Source of the DNA: Pseudofabraea citricarpa
Lineage: Eukaryota; Ascomycota; Leotiomycetes; Helotiales; Dermateaceae
Length of the DNA: 64,000 nucleotides
Direction: 5' to 3'
Assembly: GCA_029641185.1 (NCBI GenBank)
Contig: JAPWGK010000017.1
Coordinates: 806,001-870,000 of the forward strand
Positions 10,457 to 22,684 of the stretch are shown in pieces (the first letter of the stretch is position 1; every line of letters starts with the position of its first letter). The translations under genes were made by a program, and so were the position numbers. A model generated the notes under the pieces. That model was given only the letters and a program-made list of their open reading frames with translations, was not told the origin of the DNA and ran no database searches.

Positions 10457-12283
10457 ATGGGTAAAGGTGAGAGAATCATCGTACATCTGGTAGAGACCTG
10501 CTAACTTGGCGAAATTTGCAGGCACAGACAAGCTCTACGTAAGTCGCAACAATTCCTGTGATCATCCCAGCCACTAATTTGGTAGTAGATTACCCACTCT
10601 GAATGGTCTTCATCCGATGCCTTTTCTGCCAGCGCAGGGTCAAACGTAACCCAGAAAGCTCCGAACGGAGCGAATTTTAAACGACTACCTTTCAACTTCT
10701 GCGCTGCCAGCCTGCAACCCTTCAAAAACCCCGTCTGCACAGCTGATGGCACAATATTCGATGTCGAGGTCATAAGCCAATGGCTTGCGAAACATGGCAC
10801 GAATCCAGTGACAGGAAAGCCCTTGAGAGATAAAGATTTGATTAAGCTTAATTTTGCACGCAATGGAGACACAGATGCCTACGATGGCGGCGGGGGAGCT
10901 GGCGATAGCAAGGGCGAGATGGTTGATCCAGTTACTTTCAAGGTTTTCACCGATAATACACATATTGTTGCTATTCGACATGGCACCGAAGCAAATGTAT
11001 TTGCGTGGGAAACTGTCGAGAGGTTGAACATCAAGGCTAAAATGTGGATGGACCTTGTTGATGATCGAGAATTTGGACGGTCAGATATCATTACATTACA
11101 AGATCCACAAAACATCGAAAGCCGAGATTTGAGCAAGTTCAAGTTCTTGAAAGATGGAGAAACTGTTCTTACTAAGGAACAAGAGGAAGACCGTTTGAAA
11201 GGAAGTGTCAATATCGATGCCCTCGGTCGTGTTGGGGACAAGGTTCTGCGTGCGAAGGAGGCCGTAGAAAGAGCCAGAAGGGAGCGCGAGGCTGGCGGAG
11301 ACATTAATCGCTCAAAAACTTTGGTTAAAGCTGGCGCTGGAAATGGCATTGCAAAACCATCGATGTTACAAGAAAAAAAGGTGGCTTACAACGCGGCTCA
11401 ATACACAACTGGAAAAGCTGCAGCTAGTTTTACAAGTACGGGGTTAACCCCTGAGACAAGCGGCGAGAGAGCATTGCTGACCGACGAGGAGTATATGCTT
11501 CGGCCCAAGAGAGTTAAGATCAAGGGCTATGCAAGAATAGAGACAAATCTTGGCTCTCTAAATATCGAGTTACAAACCGAGACTGCCCCTCGAGCAGTAT
11601 GGAATTTTGTGCAACTAGCAAAGAAAGGATATTACGATGGGGTATCATTTCATCGAAATATTCGGAATTTCATGCTTCAAGGTGGTGATCCTACAGGGAC
11701 TGGAAAGGGAGGTACCAGTATCTGGGGCAAGAACTTCCAAGACGAGTTTGACGGGCCTCTGACACATGATGCAAGAGGTGTCGTGAGCATGGCCAATAAG
11801 GGTAAGAATACCAACTCGAGCCAGTTCTTCATCACGTATAGGGCCGCGAAACATCTCGATAGGAAACATACCATATTCGGCCGGGTGGTGGGAGGTCTGG
11901 ATGTTTTGTCGAAGATGGAGAACGCACCTGTAGGTGCTTCCGACCGACCGATTGACGATATTGTCATGGAAAGCGTGGTTGTCTTTGTTGATCCATTTGA
12001 AGAGTTCCAGAAGCAGAAACGCGAGAAAGACGAGGCCGAAAAACAGAAAGCGGAAATCAAGAGACAAGGTGGGACGGAAGATGACAAGACCACCTGGACT
12101 GGAAAGAGGATTCGCGGAGACGGCACTGTGGTCCAGACGGAGCAAGCTGGAGGAGTCGGTAAATACCTAAAGGCCCCAACAGACACTGGCAATGGTCCAG
12201 CTGCCGAAGACGATATGATGGACGAGCAGCCAGTGAAGAAAAAGGCGAAGTCGGGAGGATTTGGGAACTTTGACAGCTGGTGA
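10457..12283 (+). CDS. U-box cyclophilin (PPIL2/CYP8-type peptidyl-prolyl isomerase)
   Basis: This is the nuclear peptidyl-prolyl cis-trans isomerase with an N-terminal U-box, related to human PPIL2/CYC4, a spliceosome-associated protein with ubiquitin-ligase character. Two tiny exons (10457-10466 and 10522-10538) precede the large exon 10589-12283; the join gives MGKGTDKLYITHSEW, the usual start of the family, and a 573-aa product. The U-box lies at about residues 41-100 and the cyclophilin domain at about 323-480. Visible catalytic-pocket motifs are FHRNIRNFMLQGGDP, NSSQFFITY and LDRKHTIFG; a His occupies the position that is Trp in cyclophilin A, as is common for this subfamily. The tail is Lys-rich, consistent with nuclear import. 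Confidence 0.95.
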
Positions 12284-12684
12284 GATGGATTGAACCAGAG
12301 CTTACCAGATGCAAAACATGGCCAATGGCCACCGAAATAACTCACAACGGCGAATATGACGTCCCAGTGGACTGCATGGCGATGGACAATACTGCAAGTC
12401 CTCAACTCGAATACAGCCACCATCTAATCTCGCTGCTGGGGCTGTGGTTGGAAGGACACCGGAGCACACGGCGGATGCACTGAGGCCTGGATCGGGCACA
12501 GGGGCAGTAAATGTAGAAGTACGCAAATATAGCACATTCAAGGCACTTTAGATGGCCATAAGCTGATGATAGCTCGTATTGGTAATCGGCCTCTTGTGAT
12601 GCATCTGGGGGTTGGCTGCAGGTGTGAAGCTATGCAGGCGGGACTATGTTTTATCACGTCGCCTCCCTCGATGGTGCTGCCGAG
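12284..12684. other. 3' flank of the cyclophilin gene
   Basis: Non-coding as far as can be seen. It presumably contains the cyclophilin 3' UTR. Nothing else is recognisable before the left terminal repeat of the transposon. Confidence 0.5.
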
Positions 12685-12721
12685 GCTCGCTGTGGACAGA
12701 ATACTTAGCACACCAAAATTT
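12685..12721 (+). repeat. Left terminal inverted repeat
   Basis: This 37-bp sequence is the reverse complement of 14130-14166 except at one position (a here, g in the right copy), where the mismatch looks like a C-to-T type change. It marks the left end of the transposon. Confidence 0.9.
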
Positions 12722-12795
12722 TACCGAAAATCAACTAGTAACTCCACGATTTATTAATTATATAGAAATATAATATAAAACTATAAACTCCTGAA

Positions 12796-14040
12796 TTAAT
12801 ACCCAGTTATTTTTCCTTTGCCTTCTAAAATATACCTTAGTCTATCGGGTATCTCGTCTACTTATTTATTAATAGTTAGTTATTCTAATAGATCCTAGCC
12901 TTTAAGAGCTAATTCCCTTAGAGTAGCAAGTAAATAATAAGGGAACTTACGAATATAAGCCTTTGGAATAAACCAGGTGTTTTCTACTAGGCTTAGATTA
13001 AGAGATCTTATATAGTTTTTATACGTACGAAGTTAATTTTATACCTTCTAAGCTTTAATAATATTCCTTTAAGATTTATATCTATAACCTGAATTACTAT
13101 CTTCTTTAAGAATAAAGTCTTCCTAGCTTCTACGAGCGAGCCAGGGCTTAACTATAAGCTTAAGGATCTAATCGATATATATCTTATATAAAAGCTTGCT
13201 GTTTTTATTACCTGAATCGTAGAAAACTAATAGACTCTTGAAATCGAATCTAATAGCTACCTAGGCGTAAAGCTTATATTTATCGTTATTAGGATTATTT
13301 TATTCTTAAATATAATTAGGGTAATATCTCTCGCTAGGCTTCCTTAGGATCCGTAGCTTTCCTTCTAGGCTAAAAGAGAAATAAGTTTTATTAGAGAATC
13401 GTATATTCCGCTAATCCTTAGGCTCTAGATATTTCTCTAGTATATCCTCTGCCTATTTATAGCGTACGTTCTTTAATTCCTTAGAGATTTAGCTCTTATT
13501 ACACGTAATATACTTCCGGTATCCTAGAGATCTAAGCGCCTATTATAGAGTCTTTCTACTAACTAGTTAATCCTTCTTTTCCCTAGGAATCTAAGCCTCT
13601 TGCGCTAGAGCTTCCTAGGTAAGCGTACGACCTTTAAATTTATTCTAAATTAGATCCTTTAGCTAATATAACTCTTCCTGTCTAATTATAGACTTCTTCC
13701 CACGCGATTCGGGCTTTGTTAGGTTATTATAAAGACGGCGCGCGCTCGAAGAGCCGATATTATTCGGATTAAGATCTTAGAGGACTCTATAACTTATACG
13801 ACGCGAAATATATACGATATCAAAGATCGTTTACTTCGTAGCTCGATCTAAGGGAGGCTTTGTGAGTTCTATAAGCTAGGATCCTTAAATTAAGGCCTTC
13901 TGTAGGGATTTAGTATATTTCTATTTCTTATAAGGAGGTATAATAGTTCCTTCCGCTTCGTTCGGCGGAGAAGGAGTTAATAGAGGCCTCTTTTTGCTAG
14001 TATACTGATTTCTGTGGGGTCTAGTTTTCGCTATAATACA
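12796..14040 (-). pseudogene. Broken Tc1-type DDE transposase
   Basis: Reading the minus strand towards 12796 gives a recognisable fungal Tc1 transposase interrupted by more than ten stop codons. Surviving landmarks are EGKLRILRKPSERY, FDFKSLLVFYD, IVKPWLA, the SLVENTW segment that holds the third catalytic carboxylate, and the terminal GKGKITGY followed by a stop. Most stops can be explained by C-to-T/G-to-A transitions (for example TAG where the family has Trp or Gln). The 5' boundary near 14040 is approximate. The element cannot encode an active transposase. Confidence 0.85.
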
Positions 14041-14129
14041 AAGGATTCAGAATTATTATCATTCAATTACGTGGAGGCATAAAAAGGAGCTATTCTAGGT
14101 GTAAAAAGGGGGTATTTTGATACACGGAC

Positions 14130-14166
14130 AAATTTTGGTGTGCCAAGTATTCTGTCCACAGCGAGC
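14130..14166 (-). repeat. Right terminal inverted repeat
   Basis: Mirror copy of the 12685-12721 repeat, 36 of 37 bases matching. Together they define the transposon ends. Confidence 0.9.
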
Positions 14167-14508
14167 GAGGCTTAACACATGAAGACTGAAGGGTGGCTGC
14201 ATCACAACGAGGGGTCTCTTGGATCTCGCATTCCCGCAATCCCTGCAAGTCACACATAAGGAAGGCAGCATGAGCGGTGATAAGGGTTGAAGAGTCCAGC
14301 TTTGATCTCAATCACCACTCATCTCTGATTTCCGGACCTTCAGACAGCCCCGCGATGCATTTGCTCCCCTGACAGTCTGGCACCGCGGATTTCAGCCTGG
14401 AGGCCTGTTGATCATCATCCCACCGCCGCGATAAGCATTTGAACCTCGTTGAGCCGCAAGAAGCCGCCGCCGTTATCCAGAGAAAGTATTTCGACCTTCT
14501 GTGAGACC
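14167..14508. other. Leader/promoter interval of the large Zn2Cys6 regulator
   Basis: The 342 bp between the transposon and the regulator's ATG hold no separate gene. The transposon therefore sits directly next to the regulator's promoter and may have displaced its distal part. Confidence 0.5.
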
Positions 14509-17500
14509 ATGTCGACATCTGCAGCGCAGTACCCCTCACGACCTGATTCCTCCACTGGATCCAATGGCGCAAACGGTTCCGCTGACTCTGCTGTCGCACC
14601 GCAGCCGCCTCCCTCGGGCCAGCATAAACGCGTCTACCAAGCCTGCATCCCATGCCGCCGGCGCAAAGTACGCTGTGATATGGGCAGTGTTGACGATCCG
14701 CGAGATCCACCCTGTGTAAGATGTAGAAGAGAGAGCAAGGACTGCTACTTCTCAGCAACAAGAAGGAAGCGGAAGACCGACGACGGGAGAGACGACAGCC
14801 TCGATGGCCACGAATTCGGCGACGACTATGTAACCCGCAATGGTAGAAAGAATGTTCACACGAGCGCATCACCTATCGCATCTGGCCGACAGTCATCGAT
14901 GGGGGCGCCTGCCACTGCACGATCCGCAGCGCCTTATTCTGACAGTGCGCCATTGACAGGACCGCCATTGACACCCGGAGGCTCCATAGGACGAAGGGAG
15001 CCCTTGCGCCGACCTAACCAGGCCTCACCCGAAGCACAGAATGGCCGTCGTCGAGATGAATCGAATTTGGACGAGTCGAATACACAACTGGAGAATTTCG
15101 AGGCCCAGCAGGTGATGCGCGAAAGGGTATATGGGCCTCATGAGGCATTGGATCTTCTATACAAAGCAGCGACGGATATGTAATAAATCCGAAACAAGAT
15201 TGTATCCAGGTACTAACTATTGACCTTAGTCCTAACCATAGAAGAAGCGAGAGCGACCATCATGTATCCCCTATGTTGAGCCATACACCAAAGGTGCATT
15301 CTCGGACTAGGGAGTCTCCGTTCGAAGGTAGAAATATCCAGAATCCGCCAGTGCAACAAGACGCGGCAATTGATCCCGCTCTGTCTGAAAGTCGGCCTGA
15401 TCCCACACAAGACCAAGGTTACAAGGATGCACTCAAAGCCTGGGCTAGATTTAGATTTGTCCGAGCAGGGTGGTTCACACCAAGTGAAGCCATTGATTAC
15501 ATTGAATAGTGCGCCATCCAATGCACCAATCTTGTCTCTTGAATAAATGATTAACTTATCTTTAGCTATTACGAATATCTTTCTCCACTCACTCCCATAT
15601 CTCCACCTACTTTTCGATACCCAGGCACCCATCCAACACTCCTTACTGAAGAACCCATCTTAACAGTAACACTCTTGACGATTGCAACTCGATATCGTAG
15701 CATTCCCGGTCCTGGCGGCCACTGTAGATCACATGCCATCCACGAGCAACTTTGGACTTATCTCAGAGGTATGATTGAAAGATGCTTGTGGGGACAAGAG
15801 GCCTTTGGCGGAGGCTTTTGTGGATCTGGGGCTGGTGCCGACCCAGAATCACAGACGTCAAGCACTGCCCCTTGGCGAGGAATGCGAAAAGGTAGCTTAC
15901 GGACACTTGGAACTATTGAGAGCCTCATGATTCTTACGGAGTGGCACCCTCGTGCTCTCCATTTCCCTCCAACCGAAGCGACCGATGAACTCATGCTTCC
16001 ATCCTATGAAAGTTCCGATGCCTATAGTACTAGCAATGACGATGACCATCGACTGCCAGGAGGTGTAGGTGGGAGGAGAATTGAGAGCTGGCTAGAGCCA
16101 GCATGGAGAAGTGATCGCATGTGTTGGATGCTATTAAGTACTGCAATGGGTTTGTCTTACGAGCTTGGTGTTTTCGATGACATTGAGGAATTATTAGCTG
16201 CCGGAGGAGAGATGACCCGGCCCGAGTATGAGGATGAAGCTTATCGAGTGAGAGCAGCAAGAATCAAGAGGCTTCTCCTGATATATGTCACCCAGCTAGC
16301 TGGTCGTCTGGGATGGACAAATATGGTCCCAGAGAACCTCCGATCGTCTGACCCAGCCTTTGCTCCTCGCAAGCGACGAGCTTCAGTCGATGGCAAGACT
16401 CCTGAGACTAACATATCAGGTGCCAATAATTTCAATTACATTCCGGATCTGGAACTCGACGATCAAATCATATATTGCTGGGCAGGCATCAGCAACGCAA
16501 TGCGAATTGGCAACGAGAAGTTGTTTAGAAGCAGACAGTATACTACCAAGATCATTCAGGATGGCAGCTACATTGATCTTCTTAAAGATTTCCAACCAAT
16601 GCTAGGCCGATGGAACCAAGAATTCAAACGTTTTCGCATACCTACATACATCCGGCATATTTTGTCAATCGAATACGAATATGTACGGATATATGTCAAC
16701 TCTTTGTCTCTGCAGGCTGTTATTGAGAGATGTACTAGTAACGCCGGAAACCACGCGAACGCCGTAGATTCATCAGGAGCTGCTGTGACATCCGGGAATT
16801 TGATGCCTCTATCACCCGAAACTCAGAATTATTATGGCAAATTACCCTTGGCAAGGATTGGCGGGTTCAGTCCCGCGGATCAAGGCTATGTTAAGGAGGT
16901 AGTAGAAGGAAGTCGAAACTTACTTCGGACAGTTGTGGATGGGCTTCTTCCTGGTGGGTTCCTCAAACATGCGCCAGTGCGAACTTACTTCCGAATCATC
17001 AGCGGCGCCATGTTCTTGCTGAAAACCTTTACACTTGGTGCATCTAAAAACGATGTACAAATTAGCATAGGCCTCATGGATTCCGCTGTTGATGCTCTTC
17101 GCAACTGTGTGGTTGACGATGTTCATCTTGGTATAAGATTTGCAGACCTGCTAGAGAATCTCACATCACGTCTTCGAAGTCGATTTATTAGCGCCCCTAC
17201 AGGGCCAGCCCCCGGTAGTGAGACCGCCGAGAATATTCATAGTCCAGCCGCTCATCAGGACCACGAACCTGATCGTAAGAGACAGAGGATAGACTCCAGA
17301 GAGCAAGTTCGGGAATGGAATGCGGGGACACCAGGCTTCAATGTGGCGAACACTGGAGGTAAGCTACAACCCACGTTTCATATGCTTACAATTCTGACAA
17401 CTATGAAGTTGAAACAAACGTCTCTGGGACGCCTTTCGACATCAATCACAGCAATCTGTATGGTAGTAATTCCTATGGACAAGCGCCTGGGTCTCTTTTT

Positions 17501-17716
17501 GGCGGCGATTTGAACAGTCAATTCATGCCTGGAAATAATGACTGGGACGCTGCTGGCAATGAGTTGTGGTATCTACCTGCTGGTCCTGCATTTTTTCAAA
17601 ATATGAACGACCAGATGATTACACAGACTGCCGAGGGCGTGAATGTTGGTGGTATGGACCTCCTTGATTATACTTTGGGCGATACCTTTGCTGGTTTAGA
17701 TGCGGCCGGCTTTTGA
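14509..17716 (+). CDS. Large Zn(II)2Cys6 transcription factor
   Basis: This is a fungal zinc-cluster regulator of 1016 aa built from exons 14509-15179, 15230-15508, 15566-17358 and 17409-17716. The junctions keep frame, and the introns are 50-57 bp with ACTAAC/TTAAC branch sites. The binuclear cluster starts at Cys46 ([11 protein letters not shown], then [11 protein letters not shown]) with a long middle loop that contains DDPRDPP. A Ser/Pro-rich linker follows, then a long middle region with the GxxLGW-like stretch [14 protein letters not shown], and an Asn/Gly-rich acidic tail likely to activate transcription. The signature [17 protein letters not shown] recalls regulators annotated as ARCA-like or War1-like; that identification is from memory and weak. 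The neighbouring dehydrogenase on the same strand could be a target but nothing shows it. Confidence 0.9.
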
Positions 17717-18251
17717 TTCCATGTTGCTTGATGGTAGCTAAGAACAAGAGCTTGGTGTTTTTACGAGTGGCACAAATGTGACGATATTTGCGACTTACTC
17801 TTGCAATTTGATCTTGATTATCGCAGCAACAAATCTTCGGACACTGATTTCGGTTGCAAGAGTCGGTACCTATGCTGTGATTGCAGTGATATAAGGTCGA
17901 TCATCTTGCCTCTACTCGCGGGACTAAGCGAGATCTCATCTGTTGCCATATGGGGCTGCGTGCATCCTTAGTCCCTTGCACCTGTGGGTAACGTTTCACA
18001 GTTCTAGAGAGCTTTCGGCATCGTCATTCACCTCGATCCCGAACACGATGCGACACCAACTGGCCTGTGCACTATGTGGGGGAGCACATATTCGTTTTCG
18101 TATCGTTCTCAGTGGCCGGCATTGCAATTGAATCGTGTTCGGGAGCTACTACCAAGAGCCCCTCGTGTGGATAAATCGTCGTAAATCCTCATGCTGGCCG
18201 TCCTGTTCTTCATTCTTCCTCAATTCATATTTCCCAGCTCACTTGCTCAAT
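17717..18251. other. Intergenic between the regulator and the dehydrogenase
   Basis: Non-coding. It should contain the regulator's 3' UTR and the promoter of the short-chain dehydrogenase. I see no other feature. Confidence 0.5.
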
Positions 18252-19517
18252 ATGTCTTCCGCCCCCGTTGCAATTCTCACTGGCTGTGCTTCAGGCATTG
18301 GTCTTGCTTCAGCCCAGCTATTTCTTAGCCATGGATACCGAGTCTTCGGTGTAGACATTAATGACATCGACCTCGGTAAAATCAATGAGGAGTCGCAATC
18401 CAACTTCGCCTTCTACAAGACCAATCTCGCAAAGGACGGCGAGTGTGATGCGGTTGTTAAAGAGTGCATCGCCAAATTTGGGTACTAAGAGCTCTGACCA
18501 GAAGTAAATTCTCTTATTTCGCCAGCTAATGACGGTTCAAATACAGAGAGAGGATCGATTTTCTTGGCAACATCGCAGGTGTCCTGGACGGATTTGCCTC
18601 CGCTGATGTCTATACGGACGAAGAATTCGAACGGGTCTTGACTATAAATCTGACGGTGCCTACTAGACTCATCAGAGCTGTTCTTCCGGCCATGAAGGCC
18701 CAGAAGAAAGGATCCATCGTCAATGTTTCTAGCAAAGCTGGTCTTAGTGGTGCCGCTGCGGGTCTGGCTTATACAGCTTCGAAACACGCTCTTGTAAGTG
18801 ACGCTAATTTTCGTCTGCACAAATATCCTTTTCTTTCAAAGTTGTCTTCGATGGATGGCTTCATACTTGTTTTGTTCGGGGGTGTCGTCGTTGTAGGTTT
18901 AAATTGAGTTCAAAGTTTAGCTTTAAGCTTGGATTTAGACTTAGGTTGGGATTAAGGTTGCAGCGAGGCTTAGCAGAAAGTCTCTCTTGATTATCGCATT
19001 GTCTTTTCCCTTCTAGGATGGATTGCTAATAAAATATTGCAGCTGGGTGTCACGAAGCAGACGGCATTTAGATTCCGCAACGAAGGTATCCGATGCAATG
19101 CGGTGATGCCAGGAGGTGTGTGATGTCCCGTCTCCATAAACCTCACGCTGGAAGCAGAAGACACTAACCTCGTGTCGTGAATTACAGGAGTCTCGACCAA
19201 CATCTTTTCTTCCATGGACCAAAAGAATTTCGACAACGATACAATGCAGAGTATCCAGTGAGTAATCTCCGCCCACTCCCTTTGCAGCCGACTTTTTCTT
19301 CTTTTCTTCTTTCCTTCCGGCCCGAAAGTTCTCGTCGTGCTGATTTTGGGATCCCCTCCCTTCTAGGCCGTTCCTCCAGGTTCATATCCCGCAGGGCCAG
19401 GCGCCTGACATAACTCCTTCGAATATCGCACGTGCGATTTTCTTCCTGGCTGGTGACCAGTCGAGTTTTATCAACGGGGCTTGTGTGCCTGTTGACAATG
19501 CTTGGTGTACTGTTTGA
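18252..19517 (+). CDS. Short-chain dehydrogenase/reductase
   Basis: A classical SDR of 256 aa that uses NAD(P)(H) for oxidation or reduction of an unknown substrate. The exons are 18252-18481, 18547-18793, 19043-19115, 19188-19257 and 19367-19517. The last acceptor was chosen because only it carries the frame into the conserved tail VHIPQGQAPDITPSNIARA...FINGACVPVDNAW. Motifs are the cofactor loop TGCASGIG at residues 10-17, a NIAG variant of NNAG, the Ser of VNVSSKAG, and the catalytic YTASK. The start ATG follows a good context. Intron 2 (249 bp) is long for this genome. The tail resembles fungal levodione reductase-like or glucose dehydrogenase-like SDRs, but the substrate cannot be inferred. 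Confidence 0.88.
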
Positions 19518-20695
19518 GTAATGCCTACTGAGAGGGAATGAACGAATAAATGAAATGGCTGTTTGATGGGTCAATCATGAAGGAACGGGTCCAATCTCCT
19601 AAAGTAAACAGTTGTAGCAAATACACCTAACTCATTGCTCTAAACCATCCGTAGGAGGTTTCCTTCCGTGTTAAGGCACCATGCCACAGGATTATAATTC
19701 CTATCTTCTTCTCTGTTGCAATCCCCACACTCCTTCATTTGCCGATCCCTTCTCACTTCCCTCTCTCATTCCCAACTTCCCCTACCTTCGTACCTATGAA
19801 AGAAAACTTCTGAACTCGTCGTCTTACCTAGTTAAATAACTCCAATCCCCATCCCCAGGAAGCTTCTGAAAAGATTATGCCGTGCATTTATAAAGTGGTA
19901 CCTACTCCAAAATATTGCAAGTTGGCTTGATGTCAAATGATGGGTGCAGCGAGGACGAACAGTAAATAAAGGAATTCAATGGCCTTGTTCAATACCGAAC
20001 GCTTAAACCGCTGCCTTTCTCATCTTGCTAAAGATGACGGACTTCATTACTGGCTGTGGCTTCCTGCACTGTGGAGTGGGGTTTCGAATCGGCCGTTTTC
20101 TTTTTCGTGGGATACGTGGTTTGTGAGGATGGATATTTAGATAGCAGATACTGGCTTGGTAGAGAGCGGAACACGAATGTTTCAGAGAGGGGAGGATTTG
20201 CGTGAGGATGGATAGATAGATAGCCCGTTGCTAATTTGTAATAAGCTAACGTGTACGGGTGATTTTGGTGATTGGTGGCGAAGTGAAGCAAAGGCAAGAC
20301 AAGGGATATGTACTCGCCCCTCGCTTAGGTAGGAGGGGAGGAGCGGAGCTAAAATGGCATATTGAAGTAGTGGCTGTGATGCAAGCCGCTCTTGTTTGGT
20401 GGTTGCTAAGCCAGATTGTAAAACGTCAGGTGGTAAAATCAATCTAACGACCGTTGATATGATAATCTAAGATCAAATACCAGTGGAATAACGCCAACTA
20501 AGAGATACAACAGCTGATAATTTACAGACGGCCTTGCCTGCAAGAGCTCTGTTTCCTAACATGACTCGTAAGATCGTGCACACATACATCACACACCAAG
20601 CACCAGAATCCCCAACACCCCCAACACCCTCAACTCCTAAACTACATCTTTTTTCGCGAGTATTTATACGTCCTGCGGTATGAATAATCATCTCG
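19518..20695. other. Intergenic, between convergent 3' ends
   Basis: Nothing supported. The dehydrogenase ends on the left and a minus-strand regulator ends on the right, so this interval holds only 3' flanks. Reading frames around 20030-20440 are short, lack features and overlap each other on both strands. Confidence 0.5.
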
Positions 20696-22684
20696 TCATT
20701 CTTTCTCCCATCCTCCCATCATGTGCCCAAGACCACACCCACTGTTCCACTCCCTCATCGCAAGATTCACCGCCTGCTGACTCTCCAAGAAAAGCGCGAG
20801 AGCCATAGCCTGCTTGACGCCCATTACCTCATCTATGAATCTCAGTTTCTCAATCACGAAAAGCCTCGTCTCGGGACAGCTAACTTTCGTCACACCTGCC
20901 ACGAACAACGGCCATAGTAGGAAGTAGCCGCCAGATGCGCGGAAGAATGGTTGCTGTGTTGTGGAGGAGGGGGAGAAGGATGGAATATCCGATGTTGATA
21001 AACCCCCAAGTGGATTTCTCGTCACAAATCCGAGGTGTTGAGGGATCGTATGAAGGATGTCATCTCGCATCTGGATCAAAATATCTGTAGACTGTTGTAG
21101 CTGTGTCGTGTACTTGGCGTCTGTGAAGAGAGGTGGTGATTCAGAGAACCCCTCGAGTAATCTTTCTCGGACCGTTTCATTTAACAAGATGCGACAGGTA
21201 CGCATGCCATTATAGACCTGAGCAACCCAGGAATCCCAATATAAATCATAAGAGCCATTATAAGCGATCTTGGGCATAGCATCAGTATATATTGTTTCGT
21301 ATTGCCAATCAGCGGGTAGACTAGAAAATTTTGCGGCAAGTTCACCATCAATCTTTAGTGCCGCTTCGATAACTTCCTCGTGAGTGGTAAGTGTGCCATT
21401 TCTTAAGGCTGCTCGGTAATTCGTAAAGTCGATAATAGAATCAAGCGACTGCCAGGCTGGCTCATAGATATCAATAAAGCTACGAGCCTCAGCTCGTAAC
21501 TTTATCAAATCAGCTGGAATTGGAATTTCTCTTTGCACGCAGCTTACTACAAGATGTGATAGTACTTGCATGAATAGACCTCGTCCGATAAGGGTGTTGA
21601 GTTGTGCGAAACCACGAAGTCTGACCAGAGTTGCAGCCCCATTGAGATGTTCTGTCCATGCCTTTAGAGAGAGTCCAGGGGATGACTTAGGCTGGGATGC
21701 TGTAATGGTCTCATATAAACTAAGAATCATAATTGATAGGAGACTTTGCGGGAACATACATTAGTAAAATTGGATAACAAGGGGGATGGAATACTGACGT
21801 AACATCCTTCTTTGCTTCTTTCTCTGAACTGAGCGCTATATTAATATTCCGAATAGCCTGCACGTACTCATTCCGTGCTTGTCGCATCAACAAAGGGGAC
21901 TTCACTTGGTTCGAGATTCCGGCAAGTCCCACTGCCTTCATGCTTGTTGTAACCATCTCGCCCAAGCCGCCGTTGGATTGACTGAAGTCGTCAATAAAAC
22001 TCCACGTGCCTTTCGATGGTCCAGATCGCTGTGTCACAAAATTGGAGACGAAATAACCCGTGGCAAGCTCGCCAGACGATGGTGCGAGAACATAATCAGC
22101 AATGGCGTACAACGAACTCTCGTGATATTCCAGTGATTCCTGGGACCAGCTCGAAGGAGATGTCGAGGTTGATGACGATGACGACGCCGAATATGCCACA
22201 AGAGCCCAATCTTTAGCTCCCCTTGAAGATGTGGGGGAAGAGACATGGGAGGCGGCAGTCGAGACCCTCGTAGAGCTTGTTCTTGGCTTGACGACTCGTG
22301 AACCCTGTCGAGATTTGGGTTTGTCTTTAGCTTTGGCTTTCTGAATGACATGGTTGCTCTCGTTCCTGAAGGATAGGTCCAATAGATTGCGGTACTCGCA
22401 GATCTTGTCCACTTTCTTGCATTGGGAGCAGCTTGGCTTGAGCTTATCACACTGTGCAAATGTTAGCCACAGATTGCCACACAGCAATCTAGGTATACAC
22501 GACGGAGATTCCTCGATCTGTTATGCAGGGATGTGAGGCTGGAGCATTTTGTAACCATGATGCCGCCGACACTCTCTCCATCTTGGGTATCAGTGATACA
22601 TATATCTCGCCAGGTCTCACTTACTCGGATTTTTCTATCACGACATCCTTCGCAGCCTTTACTCGGGGGTCCGCAATACACCAT
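20696..22684 (-). CDS. Zn(II)2Cys6 transcription factor, Fungal_trans_2 type
   Basis: A zinc-cluster regulator of 586 aa. The exons are 22684-22625, 22451-21799 and 21743-20696. Exon 1 encodes only 20 residues and ends after ...CRDRKIR; the next exon resumes at the third cysteine, rebuilding C-x2-C-x6-C-x6-C-x2-C-x6-C at residues 11-38 (CEGC, then C, CSQC, C). This split is common among fungal regulators and supports the distant start; intron 1 is 173 bp. A Ser/Thr-rich linker is followed by the helical middle region of the Fungal_trans_2 (PF11951-like) class, with segments such as SLYETITA, LNGAATLVRLRG and FLLWPLFVAG. The target genes are unknown. The opposite-facing membrane-protein gene starts 1.1 kb away. 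Confidence 0.88.

Larger units (their letters stand above)
12685..14166. mobile_element. Decayed Tc1/mariner-superfamily DNA transposon
   Basis: A 1.48-kb element is bounded by 37-bp terminal inverted repeats (12685-12721 and 14130-14166) that differ at one base, written outward-in as gctcgctgtggacagaatac and continuing through tt(a/g)gcacaccaaaattt. The interior is AT-rich, full of TpA and poor in CpA/TpG, as expected of repeat-induced point mutation, and the transposase frame inside is riddled with stops. I do not see a clean TA target-site duplication. Only a short cgag/gag match flanks the ends, so the exact outer edge is uncertain by a few bases. Confidence 0.88.

Noticed and set aside
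14090..14872. Minus-strand frames overlapping the regulator's first exon
   Set aside because: They are shadows of the GC-rich first exon and lie antisense to its zinc cluster.
20028..20442. Minus-strand frames of 80-90 codons
   Set aside because: They overlap each other and a plus-strand frame, and have neither splice continuity nor recognisable features.
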